Below the pieces are notes generated by a model. That model searched no databases and was not told the origin of the DNA. It saw nothing but the letters and a program-made list of their open reading frames with translations. Below are positions 7,951-18,125 of a stretch of DNA of 64,000 bases, in pieces. How positions within the stretch are numbered: the stretch's first letter is position 1; each line of letters starts with the position of its first letter. The translations under genes and the position numbers were made by a program. This stretch comes from Roseimaritima multifibrata. Its GTDB lineage: Bacteria; Planctomycetota; Planctomycetia; Pirellulales; Pirellulaceae. The stretch is from contig NZ_CP036262.1 in the NCBI RefSeq assembly GCF_007741495.1, positions 1,922,001 through 1,986,000 of the forward strand, in the 5' to 3' direction.

Positions 7951-10944
7951 ATGTTCTTTCCATCCGCTCCGTTTCGAACCTCTTTGGGTTGCATTACTTT
8001 TGCCTTGAACGCAGCTTGGATTGTGGCTTGTTCCAGCCCAGTCGTTGCAGCGGACAAATCTGAGCGCTCGTCGGCTGTGGGGATGGAGATCTTTGAAAGT
8101 AAGATTCGTCCAGCATTGATTGAACATTGCATCCGATGCCACGGCGCCGAAAAGCAACAAGGGGGGCTTCGTTTGGACGCCGCGGAAGGATGGAAGGAAG
8201 GAGGCGATACCGGGGAAGCGATTGTTGCCGGGATGCCCGCTGCAAGTCTGTTGCTGACCGCAATCGAATACGAAGATTCCGGGCTTGAAATGCCTCCCAA
8301 AGGAATTCTACCGAAAGAGACGATCGAAGCTTTTCGCGAATGGATCCGCTTAGGAGCCCCCGACCCTCGAACAGTGAATGCTAGTGAAGGCGACGGCGAT
8401 AACCGCAATGAGAAAACAGGCCCGCCCAGCGTGGAAGAGGGACGGCAGTTTTGGGCCTTCCAGCCACTGCGTCATCCGGAAGTGCCTGCTGATGATTCGG
8501 ACCAATGGTCTGCGACCCCAATCGACCGGTTCATCCGCCGAGGGCATCTTGCTGCAGGAATCCAGCCGGTACCGGATGCTTCGCGTGAGGCCCTGTTGCG
8601 ACGCGTTAGCTTTGATCTGACGGGCTTGCCACCTTCGGCAGTAGAAGTCGAACAGTTCTTGCAGGATGAATCGCCGGATGCCTATGGCAACTTGGTGGAC
8701 CGTTTGCTGAATTCGAAAGCTTATGGGGAACGCTGGGGACGGAACTGGCTAGGAGTCGTCCGGTATGCTGAATCAAGTGGAGGGGGACGGACGCTGTTGT
8801 TTCCCGACGCTTGGCGGTATCGCGATTATGTGATCGACGCATTTAACGATGACATGCCATACGACCAATTTGTCAAAGAGCAAATTGCCGGAGACCTGCT
8901 GCCAGCGGAGAATTGGCAAGACCGGCGTCGTCAATTGATTGCGACGGCATTCTTGCTTCTCGGACCGACGAACTACGAACGGCAAGATAAAGATGTCCTG
9001 GAAATGGATGTCGTCGATGAGCAGTTGGACACGCTTGGAAAAAGCATGTTGGGAATGACGATCGGCTGTGCACGCTGCCATGATCATAAGTTTGATCCGA
9101 TTCCCATGAAGGATTACTACGCGATGGCGGGGATCCTCAAAAGCACAAAAGCGATGATCCATTCCAATGTCTCGCAGTGGAATAAGGTCACCCTTCCTGT
9201 TTCCCCCGAAGAAGAAGCTGAAATCTCGGTCCAGCAGAAAAAACTGGATGAAGCGATCAAAGTATTAACTCAGATCGACAAACAGATCGCTGAGGCGAAG
9301 GTCGCCCTGGTCGCCGCGGGAGGGACGCTTGAGGAGGAGAACGCTCCGCGAAAAAACCGCAGCTTTTCTCCTGACGAGCTGACCGGATTGGTTGTGGATA
9401 ATCTGCAAGCTGAATTGATAGGCGAATGGATGGAATCGGCACACATCAAATATTTTGTCGGTGAGAATTATGTCCACGACCAAAATGACGCGTTCGGCGA
9501 AAAACGTATCCGCTTTCGCCCTGAGTTAAAACAAGCTGGCGAATACGAAGTCCGAATCGCGTATAACTCCGATTCAGGACGCACGAGGAAAGCTCAGGTG
9601 GAAATCGAACACCAAGGGGGCAAGACGCTGATTGAGGTCAACCAACGGAAAACGCCTGAGATCGATGGAGTCCTGCATTCGCTTGGACGTTATTCATTTG
9701 ATCCTGCGGATGGTCCCTCGGTCACGCTTTGGAATCATGCCAAAGGTGGTGGGGTCTTGATTGGGGATGCGGTGGTCTTTGTTCCTGTTTCACAGGAGGA
9801 GCAGGTTGCGGAACAGGAAGCCGTTGAAGTTCCTGCCAGCGAAGCCCTGGTGATGGCGAGGAAGAAATTGACGGAACTGGATGCCGCCCTTAAAAGGCAG
9901 CGTTCGGCTGTGGATGCCCTCAAGGCACATTTGCCACGACGCCCCGTTGCGATGGCCGCCGTCGATGGGGAGGACGCTGGCGATATTCATCTAGCGATTC
10001 GAGGCGTCGTTCACAATCAGGGGGCGTTGACCCCGCGCGGTGTGATGCAGGTCGCTTCCGATCAGCCTTGCCCCGAAATCCCCAAGGGACAAAGTGGGCG
10101 AGTCGAATTGGCTGAATGGATTGGCGATCCGCAAAATCCTTTGACGGCGAGGGTTATGGTAAACCGAATTTGGGGATGGTTGTTCGGAGATGGGATCGTA
10201 TCAACGGTTGATAACTTTGGCAGCATGGGGCAGTTGCCCACCGATCCGGAACTTCTTGACTATTTGGCGAGCGAATTCATTTCCGAAGGTTGGTCGGTCA
10301 AACAGTTGGTCCGGCAAATGGTAATGTCTCGAGTCTACCGACTGGGAACTGCACGCAGTGCAGACCAGCTTGCAATTGATCCAGATAATCGGTTGCACTG
10401 GAGGATGGATCGCAAGCGACTGCGTGCTGGCGACATTCGCGATGCTTTGTTGGCTGTCAGCGGGCAGTTGGATTTGACTTATGGCGGCAAAAATATGAAA
10501 CCAGGCACGTCTTCCGAATATGGGTATCGATTCGAAAGTCCGCGACGCAGCGTTTATGTACCGGTCTTTCGCAATACTCTTCCGGAGATGTTCGAGGTCT
10601 TCGATTTCCCCGATCCAAACATTCAGACGGGGGCTCGCAACGAAAGCACAATCGCCTCTCAAGCGTTGTTGTTAATGAACCATCCGTTTGTAATTGAGCA
10701 ATCACGTTTGGCGGCTGAAAACCTGTTGCAGTCGGGACCTTCGGCAACCGAGCAACGTATCGATCAAGCGTTTCGGCAAGTCCTCGGACGTTCCCCAAGC
10801 GATGCGGAGATGTTATTGATGGGCGAACCGCTTGTCGACGCAATCGATGGGGAACAAGCCAGCGACGATGAAAAGAGTCTTGATCGTTGGACAAGTTTGT
10901 ACCATTTGCTTTTCCAGAGTGTCGATTTTCGATATCTCCAGTAG
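7951..10944 (+). CDS. Planctomycete cytochrome-domain protein, PSCyt1-DUF1549-DUF1553
   Basis: A 997-residue exported protein with a signal peptide (positive start, hydrophobic segment, VVAAD). Residues 60-64 form a CxxCH heme motif (CIRCHGAEKQQGGLRLD) typical of the PSCyt1 domain. The DUF1549 domain spans about 155-370 and ends with a second CxxCH, CARCHDHKFDPI. A coiled-coil stretch at about 410-450 is followed by a beta-rich insert (about 500-620, YEVRIAYNSDSG to VLIGDAVVFVP) resembling golvesin/Xly carbohydrate-binding domains. The DUF1553 domain (NPLTARVMVNRIW onward) fills the C terminus. Its function is unknown; it pairs with DUF1501 immediately downstream, the usual arrangement in planctomycetes. 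Confidence 0.93.
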   Translation: MFFPSAPFRTSLGCITFALNAAWIVACSSPVVAADKSERSSAVGMEIFESKIRPALIEHCIRCHGAEKQQGGLRLDAAEGWKEGGDTGEAIVAGMPAASLLLTAIEYEDSGLEMPPKGILPKETIEAFREWIRLGAPDPRTVNASEGDGDNRNEKTGPPSVEEGRQFWAFQPLRHPEVPADDSDQWSATPIDRFIRRGHLAAGIQPVPDASREALLRRVSFDLTGLPPSAVEVEQFLQDESPDAYGNLVDRLLNSKAYGERWGRNWLGVVRYAESSGGGRTLLFPDAWRYRDYVIDAFNDDMPYDQFVKEQIAGDLLPAENWQDRRRQLIATAFLLLGPTNYERQDKDVLEMDVVDEQLDTLGKSMLGMTIGCARCHDHKFDPIPMKDYYAMAGILKSTKAMIHSNVSQWNKVTLPVSPEEEAEISVQQKKLDEAIKVLTQIDKQIAEAKVALVAAGGTLEEENAPRKNRSFSPDELTGLVVDNLQAELIGEWMESAHIKYFVGENYVHDQNDAFGEKRIRFRPELKQAGEYEVRIAYNSDSGRTRKAQVEIEHQGGKTLIEVNQRKTPEIDGVLHSLGRYSFDPADGPSVTLWNHAKGGGVLIGDAVVFVPVSQEEQVAEQEAVEVPASEALVMARKKLTELDAALKRQRSAVDALKAHLPRRPVAMAAVDGEDAGDIHLAIRGVVHNQGALTPRGVMQVASDQPCPEIPKGQSGRVELAEWIGDPQNPLTARVMVNRIWGWLFGDGIVSTVDNFGSMGQLPTDPELLDYLASEFISEGWSVKQLVRQMVMSRVYRLGTARSADQLAIDPDNRLHWRMDRKRLRAGDIRDALLAVSGQLDLTYGGKNMKPGTSSEYGYRFESPRRSVYVPVFRNTLPEMFEVFDFPDPNIQTGARNESTIASQALLLMNHPFVIEQSRLAAENLLQSGPSATEQRIDQAFRQVLGRSPSDAEMLLMGEPLVDAIDGEQASDDEKSLDRWTSLYHLLFQSVDFRYLQ

Positions 10945-10956
10945 CCCCAGGGAACC

Positions 10957-12420
10957 ATGATGCTGACGAACTCGCTATCCCGACGTCACGCCTTGAAATC
11001 ACTCGGCTGTGGATTTGGATTCCTGTCGGCCGCCGCATTGGCCAACCAGCAAGCTCAAGCCAATCCCGAGGCTTTGGCAAAACTGCAGGCAGGCGGCGGA
11101 CCGCTGAATCCGCTTGCCCCTCAGTTGCCTCATTTTGCCGCGCGTGCCAAGCGAGTGATCTTTGTTTTTATGCAGGGTGGGCCCAGCCATGTCGATACGT
11201 TCGACTACAAACCTCTTTTGGAAAAGAAGGACGGCGAATCGCATGTGTTTGACGATGCCAGAGTCCTCGCCAAAACAAAAAAGATAACCAAACATCGTGT
11301 CTTTCGGTCTCCTTGGAAATTCAAACAGCACGGGGAATGTGGGCAGTCGGTGTCTGAGTTGTTTCCCGAAATCGCAAAGCACGTGGATGACCTTTGCTTC
11401 TTAAAGGGGATGCATACCGACGGGGTTGCCCATGGTCCTTCAACATTGTTTCTGCATACGGGATCGATTAACTTGATCCGCCCATCTGTCGGGTCATGGG
11501 TGCTGTATGGTCTGGGAAGTGAAAACGAAAACCTGCCGGGGTTTGTGACCATCCAGCCCTCGATGGGCAATGGTGGCCCGCGAAACTACAGCAACGCCTT
11601 TTTGCCCGCGCATCTGCAAGGGACGGCTGTGGGCCGAGCCGGCGTTTCCGCCGAACAAGCGAAGATCCGGAACCTGCAAAATCATATTCTTGCGGCGGAC
11701 GATCAGCGTCAGCAATTTGAACAACTGAGGCAACTAAATCGCCTGCAGTTAGCCGGCCAGCCAGGGGCGGATGAACTGGATGCGGTTATTCAGTCCTACG
11801 AGCTGGCTTGGCGGATGCAGCAAAATGCTCCGGACACGCTGGACATTTCACAGGAACCCGAACATGTTCAGAAAATGTACGGGATCGGCGAAAAGGGAAC
11901 CGACGATTTTGGCCGGCAATGTCTGATGGCCAGGCGGATGGCGGAAGCGGGAGTCCGTTACATCCAGGTCAATTATGGAGACAACACCAACAACCCTCGG
12001 TGGGATCAGCACTCCAATATCGAACGGCATCAGACCCATGCCTTTAATACCGATAAACCGGTCGCAGGCCTGCTTGCTGACTTGAAACAACGGGGGCTGC
12101 TTGAAGACACTTTGGTCTGGTGGGGTGGCGAATTTGGGCGTACCCCGTATGCTCAAGCTAATGGAACAGGGCGTGACCATAATCCCTATGGATTTACGAT
12201 CTTTCTGGCTGGTGGCGGCGTCAAAGCTGGCTTTAGTCATGGGCAGACCGATCCGTTTGGGCATCATGCGATCCAGGGAAAGGTGCACATGCACGATTGG
12301 CACGCCACGCTGTTGCATTTATTAGGAATGGACCATGAACGCCTGACCTATATGCACAACGGTCGCCCCTTCCGTTTGACCGATGTGCATGGGGAAGTCG
12401 TTCACGAAATCTTGGCTTGA
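10957..12420 (+). CDS. DUF1501 family exported protein
   Basis: A 487-residue protein related to the alkaline-phosphatase/sulfatase-fold DUF1501 family. The N terminus carries a twin-arginine type signal (SRRHALKSLGCGFGFL). Family landmarks are FVFMQGGPSHVDTFDYKP, LKGMHTDGVAHGP, the YIQVNYGD region and WWGGEFGRTPYAQ followed by GRDHNPYGF. The ATG at 10957 lies 12 bases after the preceding stop, so translation is probably coupled with the PSCyt1-DUF1549-DUF1553 partner. The pair is thought to act together outside the cytoplasm, but no activity is established. Confidence 0.95.
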   Translation: MMLTNSLSRRHALKSLGCGFGFLSAAALANQQAQANPEALAKLQAGGGPLNPLAPQLPHFAARAKRVIFVFMQGGPSHVDTFDYKPLLEKKDGESHVFDDARVLAKTKKITKHRVFRSPWKFKQHGECGQSVSELFPEIAKHVDDLCFLKGMHTDGVAHGPSTLFLHTGSINLIRPSVGSWVLYGLGSENENLPGFVTIQPSMGNGGPRNYSNAFLPAHLQGTAVGRAGVSAEQAKIRNLQNHILAADDQRQQFEQLRQLNRLQLAGQPGADELDAVIQSYELAWRMQQNAPDTLDISQEPEHVQKMYGIGEKGTDDFGRQCLMARRMAEAGVRYIQVNYGDNTNNPRWDQHSNIERHQTHAFNTDKPVAGLLADLKQRGLLEDTLVWWGGEFGRTPYAQANGTGRDHNPYGFTIFLAGGGVKAGFSHGQTDPFGHHAIQGKVHMHDWHATLLHLLGMDHERLTYMHNGRPFRLTDVHGEVVHEILA

Positions 12421-12469
12421 TCGAATCGCGCGGTAGACCGCATTGCGATTCGCGTAGGAGTGAACCGCT

Positions 12470-13510
12470 ATGTTGAGTCGACGTGCTTTTTGGGGATGTT
12501 GCATCTTTTCGGCAGTCATGGTCTTTGGCTGTGTACCCAAACCTGCCGGGGAGGTCGTTGTTTACAGTGCCCTCGATCGTGAATTCGCTGCGCCTATTCT
12601 TAGTGCGTTTCATCGCGAAACGGATAAGCAGATCACCCCCGTTCCTAAGTATGACGTGGAATCGACCAAGACCATTGGGTTGGTCAATCGGATCCTGGCC
12701 GAGCAGGAGGCGCCTGTCTGCGATCTGTTCTGGAACAATGAAATCCTGCATACCGTACGCTTGCAAAAAAAAGGATTGTTGCAGCCTCATGACTGGAAAG
12801 TCGGTTCCGATTGGCCTCCTTCGATGCAGGCAAGCGACAAAACCTGGTGCGGTTTTGCGGCTCGTGGCAGAGTCTTGATCGTCAATACCGACCTGCTTCC
12901 CGATGAATCCGAGTGGCCCAATTCGGTTTCAGAATTGGCCGATCCGAAGTGGAAAGACCGATGTGCGATCGCTCGACCTCTTTTCGGGACGACCGCAACA
13001 CATGCCGCGATCCTTGACGTTTCGATGGGAACTGAAGCGGCGGCCGAGTTCTTCAAAAAGGTCGCTGCAAACGCCTATGTCCTTTCTGGAAATAAGCAGG
13101 TGGCACTAGGGGTTGCAGGGGGGCAGATGGCATGGGGCCTGACCGATACCGACGACGCGATCATCGAACGGGATGCGGGAATGCCGGTCGCTATTGTTTT
13201 TCCCGACCAACAGCCGGGGCAGCCGGGAGCATTGCGAATTCCCAATACGCTTGCGATTCTAAAAAATGCTCCTCATCCTGTGGCTGCCGCTAAGTTGGCC
13301 GATTATTTAATGCAGGCCAAAACCGAAGATCGTTTGGCCATGGGATTAAGTGCCCAAATTCCGGTATCCAAGGAGGCGGAGGTCCGCCCCCACGTGTTGC
13401 CCGACCGTCCTGTTCGCTGGATGGAGGTCGACTTCGAATCCGCTGCCGATCGTTGGGAAGGTCTTGCTCCGCAGTTGGAAGTTATCTTTACTTCCGTCGA
13501 CGAACTATAG
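12470..13510 (+). CDS. Extracellular solute-binding lipoprotein (iron ABC type)
   Basis: A 346-residue periplasmic-binding-protein fold of the Fe(3+)/thiamine/putrescine class. Residue 21 is a lipobox cysteine (VMVFGC), so it should be membrane anchored. The mature start EVVVYSALDREFAAPIL, the EILHTVRLQKKG segment and LAILKNAPHPVAAAKLADYL match FbpA-type iron binders. No permease or ATPase gene is next to it. It lies 49 bases after DUF1501, so it may belong to the same transcript. Whether it binds iron or another ligand cannot be decided by eye. Confidence 0.85.
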   Translation: MLSRRAFWGCCIFSAVMVFGCVPKPAGEVVVYSALDREFAAPILSAFHRETDKQITPVPKYDVESTKTIGLVNRILAEQEAPVCDLFWNNEILHTVRLQKKGLLQPHDWKVGSDWPPSMQASDKTWCGFAARGRVLIVNTDLLPDESEWPNSVSELADPKWKDRCAIARPLFGTTATHAAILDVSMGTEAAAEFFKKVAANAYVLSGNKQVALGVAGGQMAWGLTDTDDAIIERDAGMPVAIVFPDQQPGQPGALRIPNTLAILKNAPHPVAAAKLADYLMQAKTEDRLAMGLSAQIPVSKEAEVRPHVLPDRPVRWMEVDFESAADRWEGLAPQLEVIFTSVDEL

Positions 13511-13770
13511 TCGCGATCGCCGCAGCCGGGATTCCCTTTTCCCGCCGGCCAGATGTCCGCGTTTTGAATGTCGTTTTGTTCGGCCTAGCTGATGGAAAAG
13601 ACTTTTGTCACAATTGGGGATTGGGGCAGGTCGGATATCCGGTAACCAGGGCAGGAACCGAAAATTTGAAATAGCCTGCGGACCCGTTGGTTCGGGGGTC
13701 TTGTCCTCGCTGCTGCAGTGGATCGAAACGTCCATTTCGGGCGCAACACTCGAACGAAAAAGGGGTAGCA

Positions 13771-15699
13771 ATGAAGACTTCAGAATCGCTTGACGGTGCG
13801 CGGTCGGTGCTCCGTGATCGCTTTGGACTCTCGGATTTTAAACCGGGACAACAGAAGGTTATCGAATCTTTGCTTGCGGGAAGGAGTGCGGCGGCCGTCT
13901 TCCCGACGGGAGGAGGAAAATCACTTTGCTATCAACTGCCAAGCCAGTTGTTTCCGGACACCACCGTGGTTGTCTCTCCTTTGATCGCCTTGATGAAGGA
14001 CCAATGTGACGCCCTGCAGGCCCGAGGCATCTCGGCAGCACGATTGGATTCATCGTTGTCCCAGGAGGAATGGCGGCAGACGATGGAAGGGATTCGCAGC
14101 GGGCAAACGAAGATCCTTTATGTTGCACCGGAGCGGTTTTTCAACGAGCGATTTCGCGCCACATTGGAAACGCTTAAAATTTCTTTGTTCGCAATCGACG
14201 AAGCCCACTGCATTAGTCAGTGGGGGCATAATTTCCGTCCCGATTATCTGAAATTGGCGGAACTGACGAAGGAAATGGAGATCCCGCTGGTCTTGGCATT
14301 GACGGCGACCGCGACTCCGGAGGTGCTGTCTGATATCCAAAACGCGTTTGAAATCAAAGACGTGGATGCCGTTCGAACGCCGTTCTATCGTCCAAATTTA
14401 CAATTGCGAAGCAACGTGCTGCCTAGCGAACAGCATTACCCTGTGTTGTTGGAACGGATTCGCGGGCGCGAACGAGGCCCGACGTTGGTCTATGTCACCG
14501 TGCAAAAGGCGGCTGAGGAGATCGCTGAGAAACTAAGCCAAGATGGATTGAATGCGACGGCGTACCACGCGGGGATGGATACCGCCGATCGGACGCGTAT
14601 TCAACAACAGTTTCTTGAGTCCGACGATGGAATCGTTGTCGCCACGATCGCCTTTGGGATGGGGATCGACAAAGCGAACATCCGTTATGTCTACCATTAC
14701 AATCCGTCTAAGTCACTGGAAGCATATGCCCAGGAGATTGGCCGGGCAGGACGCGACGGTAGTGATTCGATCTGCGAAATGTTGCTGGTGCCAGAGGACC
14801 GGATCGTTTTGGAGAATTTCACCTATGGCGATATCCCGACCGCCGGTGCGGTACGAATGCTGTTCGAACGGATCGCAGGGCAGTCCGAATCCTTTTTCAT
14901 TAGCCACTACAAACTTTCCGCTGAAACCGATGTCCGGATGTTGGTCCTGCGAACCTTGCTGACCTATCTGGAACTGGATGGTTACCTCAAAGGAACATCG
15001 CCCCGATACGATTCTTACGAATTCCGTCCCAAGGTGACGTCCAAGTCGATCTTGGCTCATTTTGAGGGAGAGAAAAGGGAGTTTATCACCGGGATTCTGG
15101 CTTCAAGTGTCAAACGTAAGACATGGTTCGGTTTGCCTCTGGCGGTGACAGCACGGCGATTGAAGACCGATCGCGCCCGGATTGTCAAAGCGGTCGATTT
15201 TATGGCCGAACGCGGGTGGATGGAGGTCCGCGTTTCTGATTTGGTCCATGGATATAGCAAGTTGAAACCGATCGAAGATCCCGAAGCGCTTGCGGATCGC
15301 TACTACGAACGTTTGCAGCAGCGGGAGGAAAGTGAAATTGGTCGGTTGGGTCAAGTGCTGGACCTTGCTACCGCTCAGGTTTGCCAGGCGCGAACGCTTT
15401 CAGAGCATTTTGGAGAAACGCTAGAGGAGGATTGTGGCCGCTGTTCTGCGTGTCTGGGGGAAGGTCCGTTAGCGCTGCCCGTCTCCCAGGCACAGGGAAT
15501 CGGCAGCAGCGCTTCCGACGCGATTGCCAGGATTGTTGATGAACATCCCGATTTGCTTTCCGATCCTCGCGCCCAGGCTCGGTTCCTCTGTGGCCTTAGT
15601 TCACCCAAATTTGTTTCGAAGCGACTGACCAGAGACCCACACTACGGCGTCTGTAACCATGTGCCGTTCGCACGGGTGCTTGAGGCCCTGCGGCAATAG
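13771..15699 (+). CDS. recQ: ATP-dependent DNA helicase RecQ
   Basis: A 642-residue superfamily 2 helicase that unwinds DNA 3' to 5' during recombination and fork repair. The motif order is the Q-like region FGLSDFKPGQQKVI, Walker A PTGGGKSLCYQLP at about residues 43-55, and DEAHCISQWGHNFRPDY near 143, the RecQ form of motif II plus its aromatic loop. SAT-like TATATPEV, AFGMGIDKANIRYV and QEIGRAGRDG follow. A RecQ zinc site (about 538-563, ending CGRCSACL) precedes a short C-terminal region; I see no typical HRDC domain. The ATG at 13771 has AGGGG six bases upstream. A more upstream GTG at 13687 would add an atypical Cys/Arg-rich extension and is rejected. Confidence 0.95.
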   Translation: MKTSESLDGARSVLRDRFGLSDFKPGQQKVIESLLAGRSAAAVFPTGGGKSLCYQLPSQLFPDTTVVVSPLIALMKDQCDALQARGISAARLDSSLSQEEWRQTMEGIRSGQTKILYVAPERFFNERFRATLETLKISLFAIDEAHCISQWGHNFRPDYLKLAELTKEMEIPLVLALTATATPEVLSDIQNAFEIKDVDAVRTPFYRPNLQLRSNVLPSEQHYPVLLERIRGRERGPTLVYVTVQKAAEEIAEKLSQDGLNATAYHAGMDTADRTRIQQQFLESDDGIVVATIAFGMGIDKANIRYVYHYNPSKSLEAYAQEIGRAGRDGSDSICEMLLVPEDRIVLENFTYGDIPTAGAVRMLFERIAGQSESFFISHYKLSAETDVRMLVLRTLLTYLELDGYLKGTSPRYDSYEFRPKVTSKSILAHFEGEKREFITGILASSVKRKTWFGLPLAVTARRLKTDRARIVKAVDFMAERGWMEVRVSDLVHGYSKLKPIEDPEALADRYYERLQQREESEIGRLGQVLDLATAQVCQARTLSEHFGETLEEDCGRCSACLGEGPLALPVSQAQGIGSSASDAIARIVDEHPDLLSDPRAQARFLCGLSSPKFVSKRLTRDPHYGVCNHVPFARVLEALRQ

Positions 15700-15922
15700 A
15701 TTTAGATGGTGCTGGCGATTCGGTTCCGTTTTTTGTGGCCGTTTTTCGGGATAGGGAACCGTCCGGACGCGGAGACCCGCTTACCCAGTCATGCGAAACG
15801 GAATTATCGTTTCCACTGGACCGGGTGGGAGGTTGTGCCGATAAGGAAGGTTAGAGAAGCAGCGTGGCTGGTTCTCTTGGTTTTACCTTTCGATCCTCTC
15901 CGTTTTTGTGGAGTCCTCACCG

Positions 15923-16405
15923 ATGCCCGCTTTGCGCCTTTGCGTTGGATTCCTCGGCGGCTGTTTATTGGCAGCCACGGTCGTGGCTCAGGCTCCACAG
16001 CCCGTTCCGCTGGGAGCTCATGCTCCTCAAGGTGCTGGTCAGCCGTACGTGGTGCTAACCGAACCGAATGATTGGCTGACGGCGGACGGGCCGACGGCGC
16101 CACGCAGGGTGCCTCACTTGGTTCTTCGTGAGCACGCTCCGGCACGTCCGGATGGCTGGCAAGACCCGACGGCAAAGCACCAGTGTTATCCAGGTCAGCA
16201 CAAGTTAAAGCACGCGTATCACAAGCATCTTCTGCAGGAAGAGAACGCATACGTGACGAATCCACGGGCTACGGTGCCGCAGGCCAATACCATTCAGCAA
16301 ACCAAAGTGCCCTATTCGTATGGTTACTTCGGAGCGGGTAACAATCGTCACTGGGCATTGCATTATGGTGCAAAGCAAAATATGACTCGCTGGAGCAAGC
16401 GTTAG
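15923..16405 (+). CDS. Small secreted protein of unknown function
   Basis: A 160-residue protein with a signal peptide (LRLCVGFLGGCLLAATVVAQA). The mature part is rich in His, Pro and Tyr and ends with PYSYGYFGAGNNRHWALHYG, a pattern that resembles short secreted planctomycete proteins I cannot name. No catalytic motif is visible. The ATG at 15923 has GGAG at 15909-15912. The gene is followed within 50 bases by the first of the 210-bp-spaced hairpins. Confidence 0.7.
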   Translation: MPALRLCVGFLGGCLLAATVVAQAPQPVPLGAHAPQGAGQPYVVLTEPNDWLTADGPTAPRRVPHLVLREHAPARPDGWQDPTAKHQCYPGQHKLKHAYHKHLLQEENAYVTNPRATVPQANTIQQTKVPYSYGYFGAGNNRHWALHYGAKQNMTRWSKR

Positions 16406-16450
16406 GCTGGTCGAATCCAGTCGCGGGCATGCCTGCACGGTTTGCTGAGC

Positions 16451-17820
16451 CAAGTAGGCCGGATCAAAGAGCGACAGCGATACCGCTCCGGCAGTCACTT
16501 TTGATTCATCATTTGCCGGAGCTTTGTCGCTATTGCTCCTCGATCCGGCCTACACGACTGGTCGCTATTCCTCGCTTACGCATTTTGATGTTGCGTTATC
16601 GAGGTGATTGCTGTGCTCAACCGTCCTGATTTCCGTACTCTGGCAGAGAATGATGAAAGCCAAGTAGGCCGGATCCAAGAGCGACAGCGATACCGCTCCG
16701 GCAGCCACTTTTGATTCATCATTTGCCGGAGCTTTGTCGCTGTCGCTCCTCGATCCGGCCTACGCGACTGGCCGCTATTCCTCGCTTACGCATTTTGATG
16801 TTGCGTTATTGAGGTGATTGCTGTGCTCAGCCGTCCTGATTTCCGTACTCTGGCAGAGAATGATGAAAGCCAAGTAGGCCGGATCAAAGAGCGACAGCGA
16901 TACCGCTCCGGCAGCCACTTTTGATTCATCATTTGCCGGAGCTTTGTCGCTATTGCTCCTCGATCCGGCCTACACGACTAGCCGCTATTCCTCGCTTACG
17001 CATTTTGATGTTGCGTTATCGAGGTAATTGCTGTGCTCAACCGTCCTGATTTCCGTACTCTGGCAGAGAATGATGAAAGCCAAGTAGGCCGGATCAAAGA
17101 GCGACAGCGATACCGCTCCGGCAGCCACTTTTGATTCATCATTTGCCGGAGCTTTGTCGCTGTCGCTCCTCGATCCGGCCTACACGACTGGCCGCTATTC
17201 CTCGCTTAGGCATTTTGATGTTGTGTTATTGAGGTGATTGCTGTGCTCAGCCGTCCTGATTTCCGTACTCTGGCAGAGAATGATGAAAGCCAAGTAGGCC
17301 GGATCAAAGAGCGACAGCGATACCGCTCCGGCAGCCACTTTTGATTCATCATTTGCCGGAGCTTTGTCGCTGTCGCTCCTCGATCCGGCCTACACGACTA
17401 GCCGCTATTCCTCGCTTACGCATTTTGATGTTGCGTTATTGAGGTGATTGCTGTGCTCAGCCGTCCTGATTTCCGTACTGTGGCAGAGAATGATGAAAGC
17501 CAAGTAGGCCGGATCAAAGAGCGACAGCGATACCGCTCCGGCAGCCACTTTTGATTCATCATTTGCCGGAGCTTTGTCGCTGTCGCTCCTCGATCCGGCC
17601 TACGCGACTGGCCGCTATTCCTCGCTTACGCATTTTGATGTTGCGTTATTGAGGTGATTGCTGTGCTCAACCGTCCTGATTTCCGTACTCTGGCAGAGAA
17701 TGATGAAAGCCAAGTAGGCCGGATCAAAGAGCGACAGCGATACCGCTCCGGCAGCCACTTTTGATTTATCATTTGCCGGAGCTTTGTCGCTGTCGCTCCT
17801 CGATCCGGCCTACACGACTG
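16451..17820. repeat. Tandem array with exact 210-bp period, seven hairpins
   Basis: Units start at 16451, 16661, 16871, 17081, 17291, 17501 and 17711. Each contains a 100-nt hairpin: GTAGGCCGGATC pairs with GATCCGGCCTAC, GAGCGACAGCGA with TCGCTGTCGCTC, and GCTCCGGCA with TGCCGGAGC. A 110-bp linker is almost as well conserved as the hairpin. Differences are a few point changes, for example copies 1 and 3 carry TCGCTATTGCTCC in the right arm. The last copy stops after its hairpin, giving seven hairpins and six linkers. No protein is encoded. Confidence 0.96.
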
Positions 17821-18125
17821 CGTGCGAAAAACGTAGGCGAAATAGACCGGCTAGAAAATCGCTGGAGATACAATCGAAAAAACGACGTGATTTTGAGGGT
17901 GCTCAAAATCTAACTCGCCTGCTTCGCCAACTAAATCGACAGCCTGCTTGCCCCGGCGGAAGCAAAGCAGCCAACGCTAAAAATCGCGACATCAAAACTT
18001 ACGCAGGGGGTCGGGATATTGGTCTTTTGTTAAACCGCTGCAGGCCGCCCGGAAACCGCCAACTAATAAATCGCATGTCCCCCACTACGCTAAATCCGCT
18101 CTGCTGAGAAACACGGATCTATCGC
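17821..18125. other. Intergenic, short palindrome only
   Basis: Between the hairpin array and the ribBA stop. It contains a 9-bp palindrome GATTTTGAG/CTCAAAATC (17889-17910) with a 4-base loop but no T-tract. The text around 17930-17970 shares a CCTGCTTGCCC-type segment with 41830-41860, so it may be remnants of a dispersed repeat. A 107-codon open frame that starts inside the array is not considered a gene. Confidence 0.5.

Noticed and set aside
17784-18107. 107-codon frame after the 210-bp array
   Set aside because: It starts inside the last hairpin and its product has no features.
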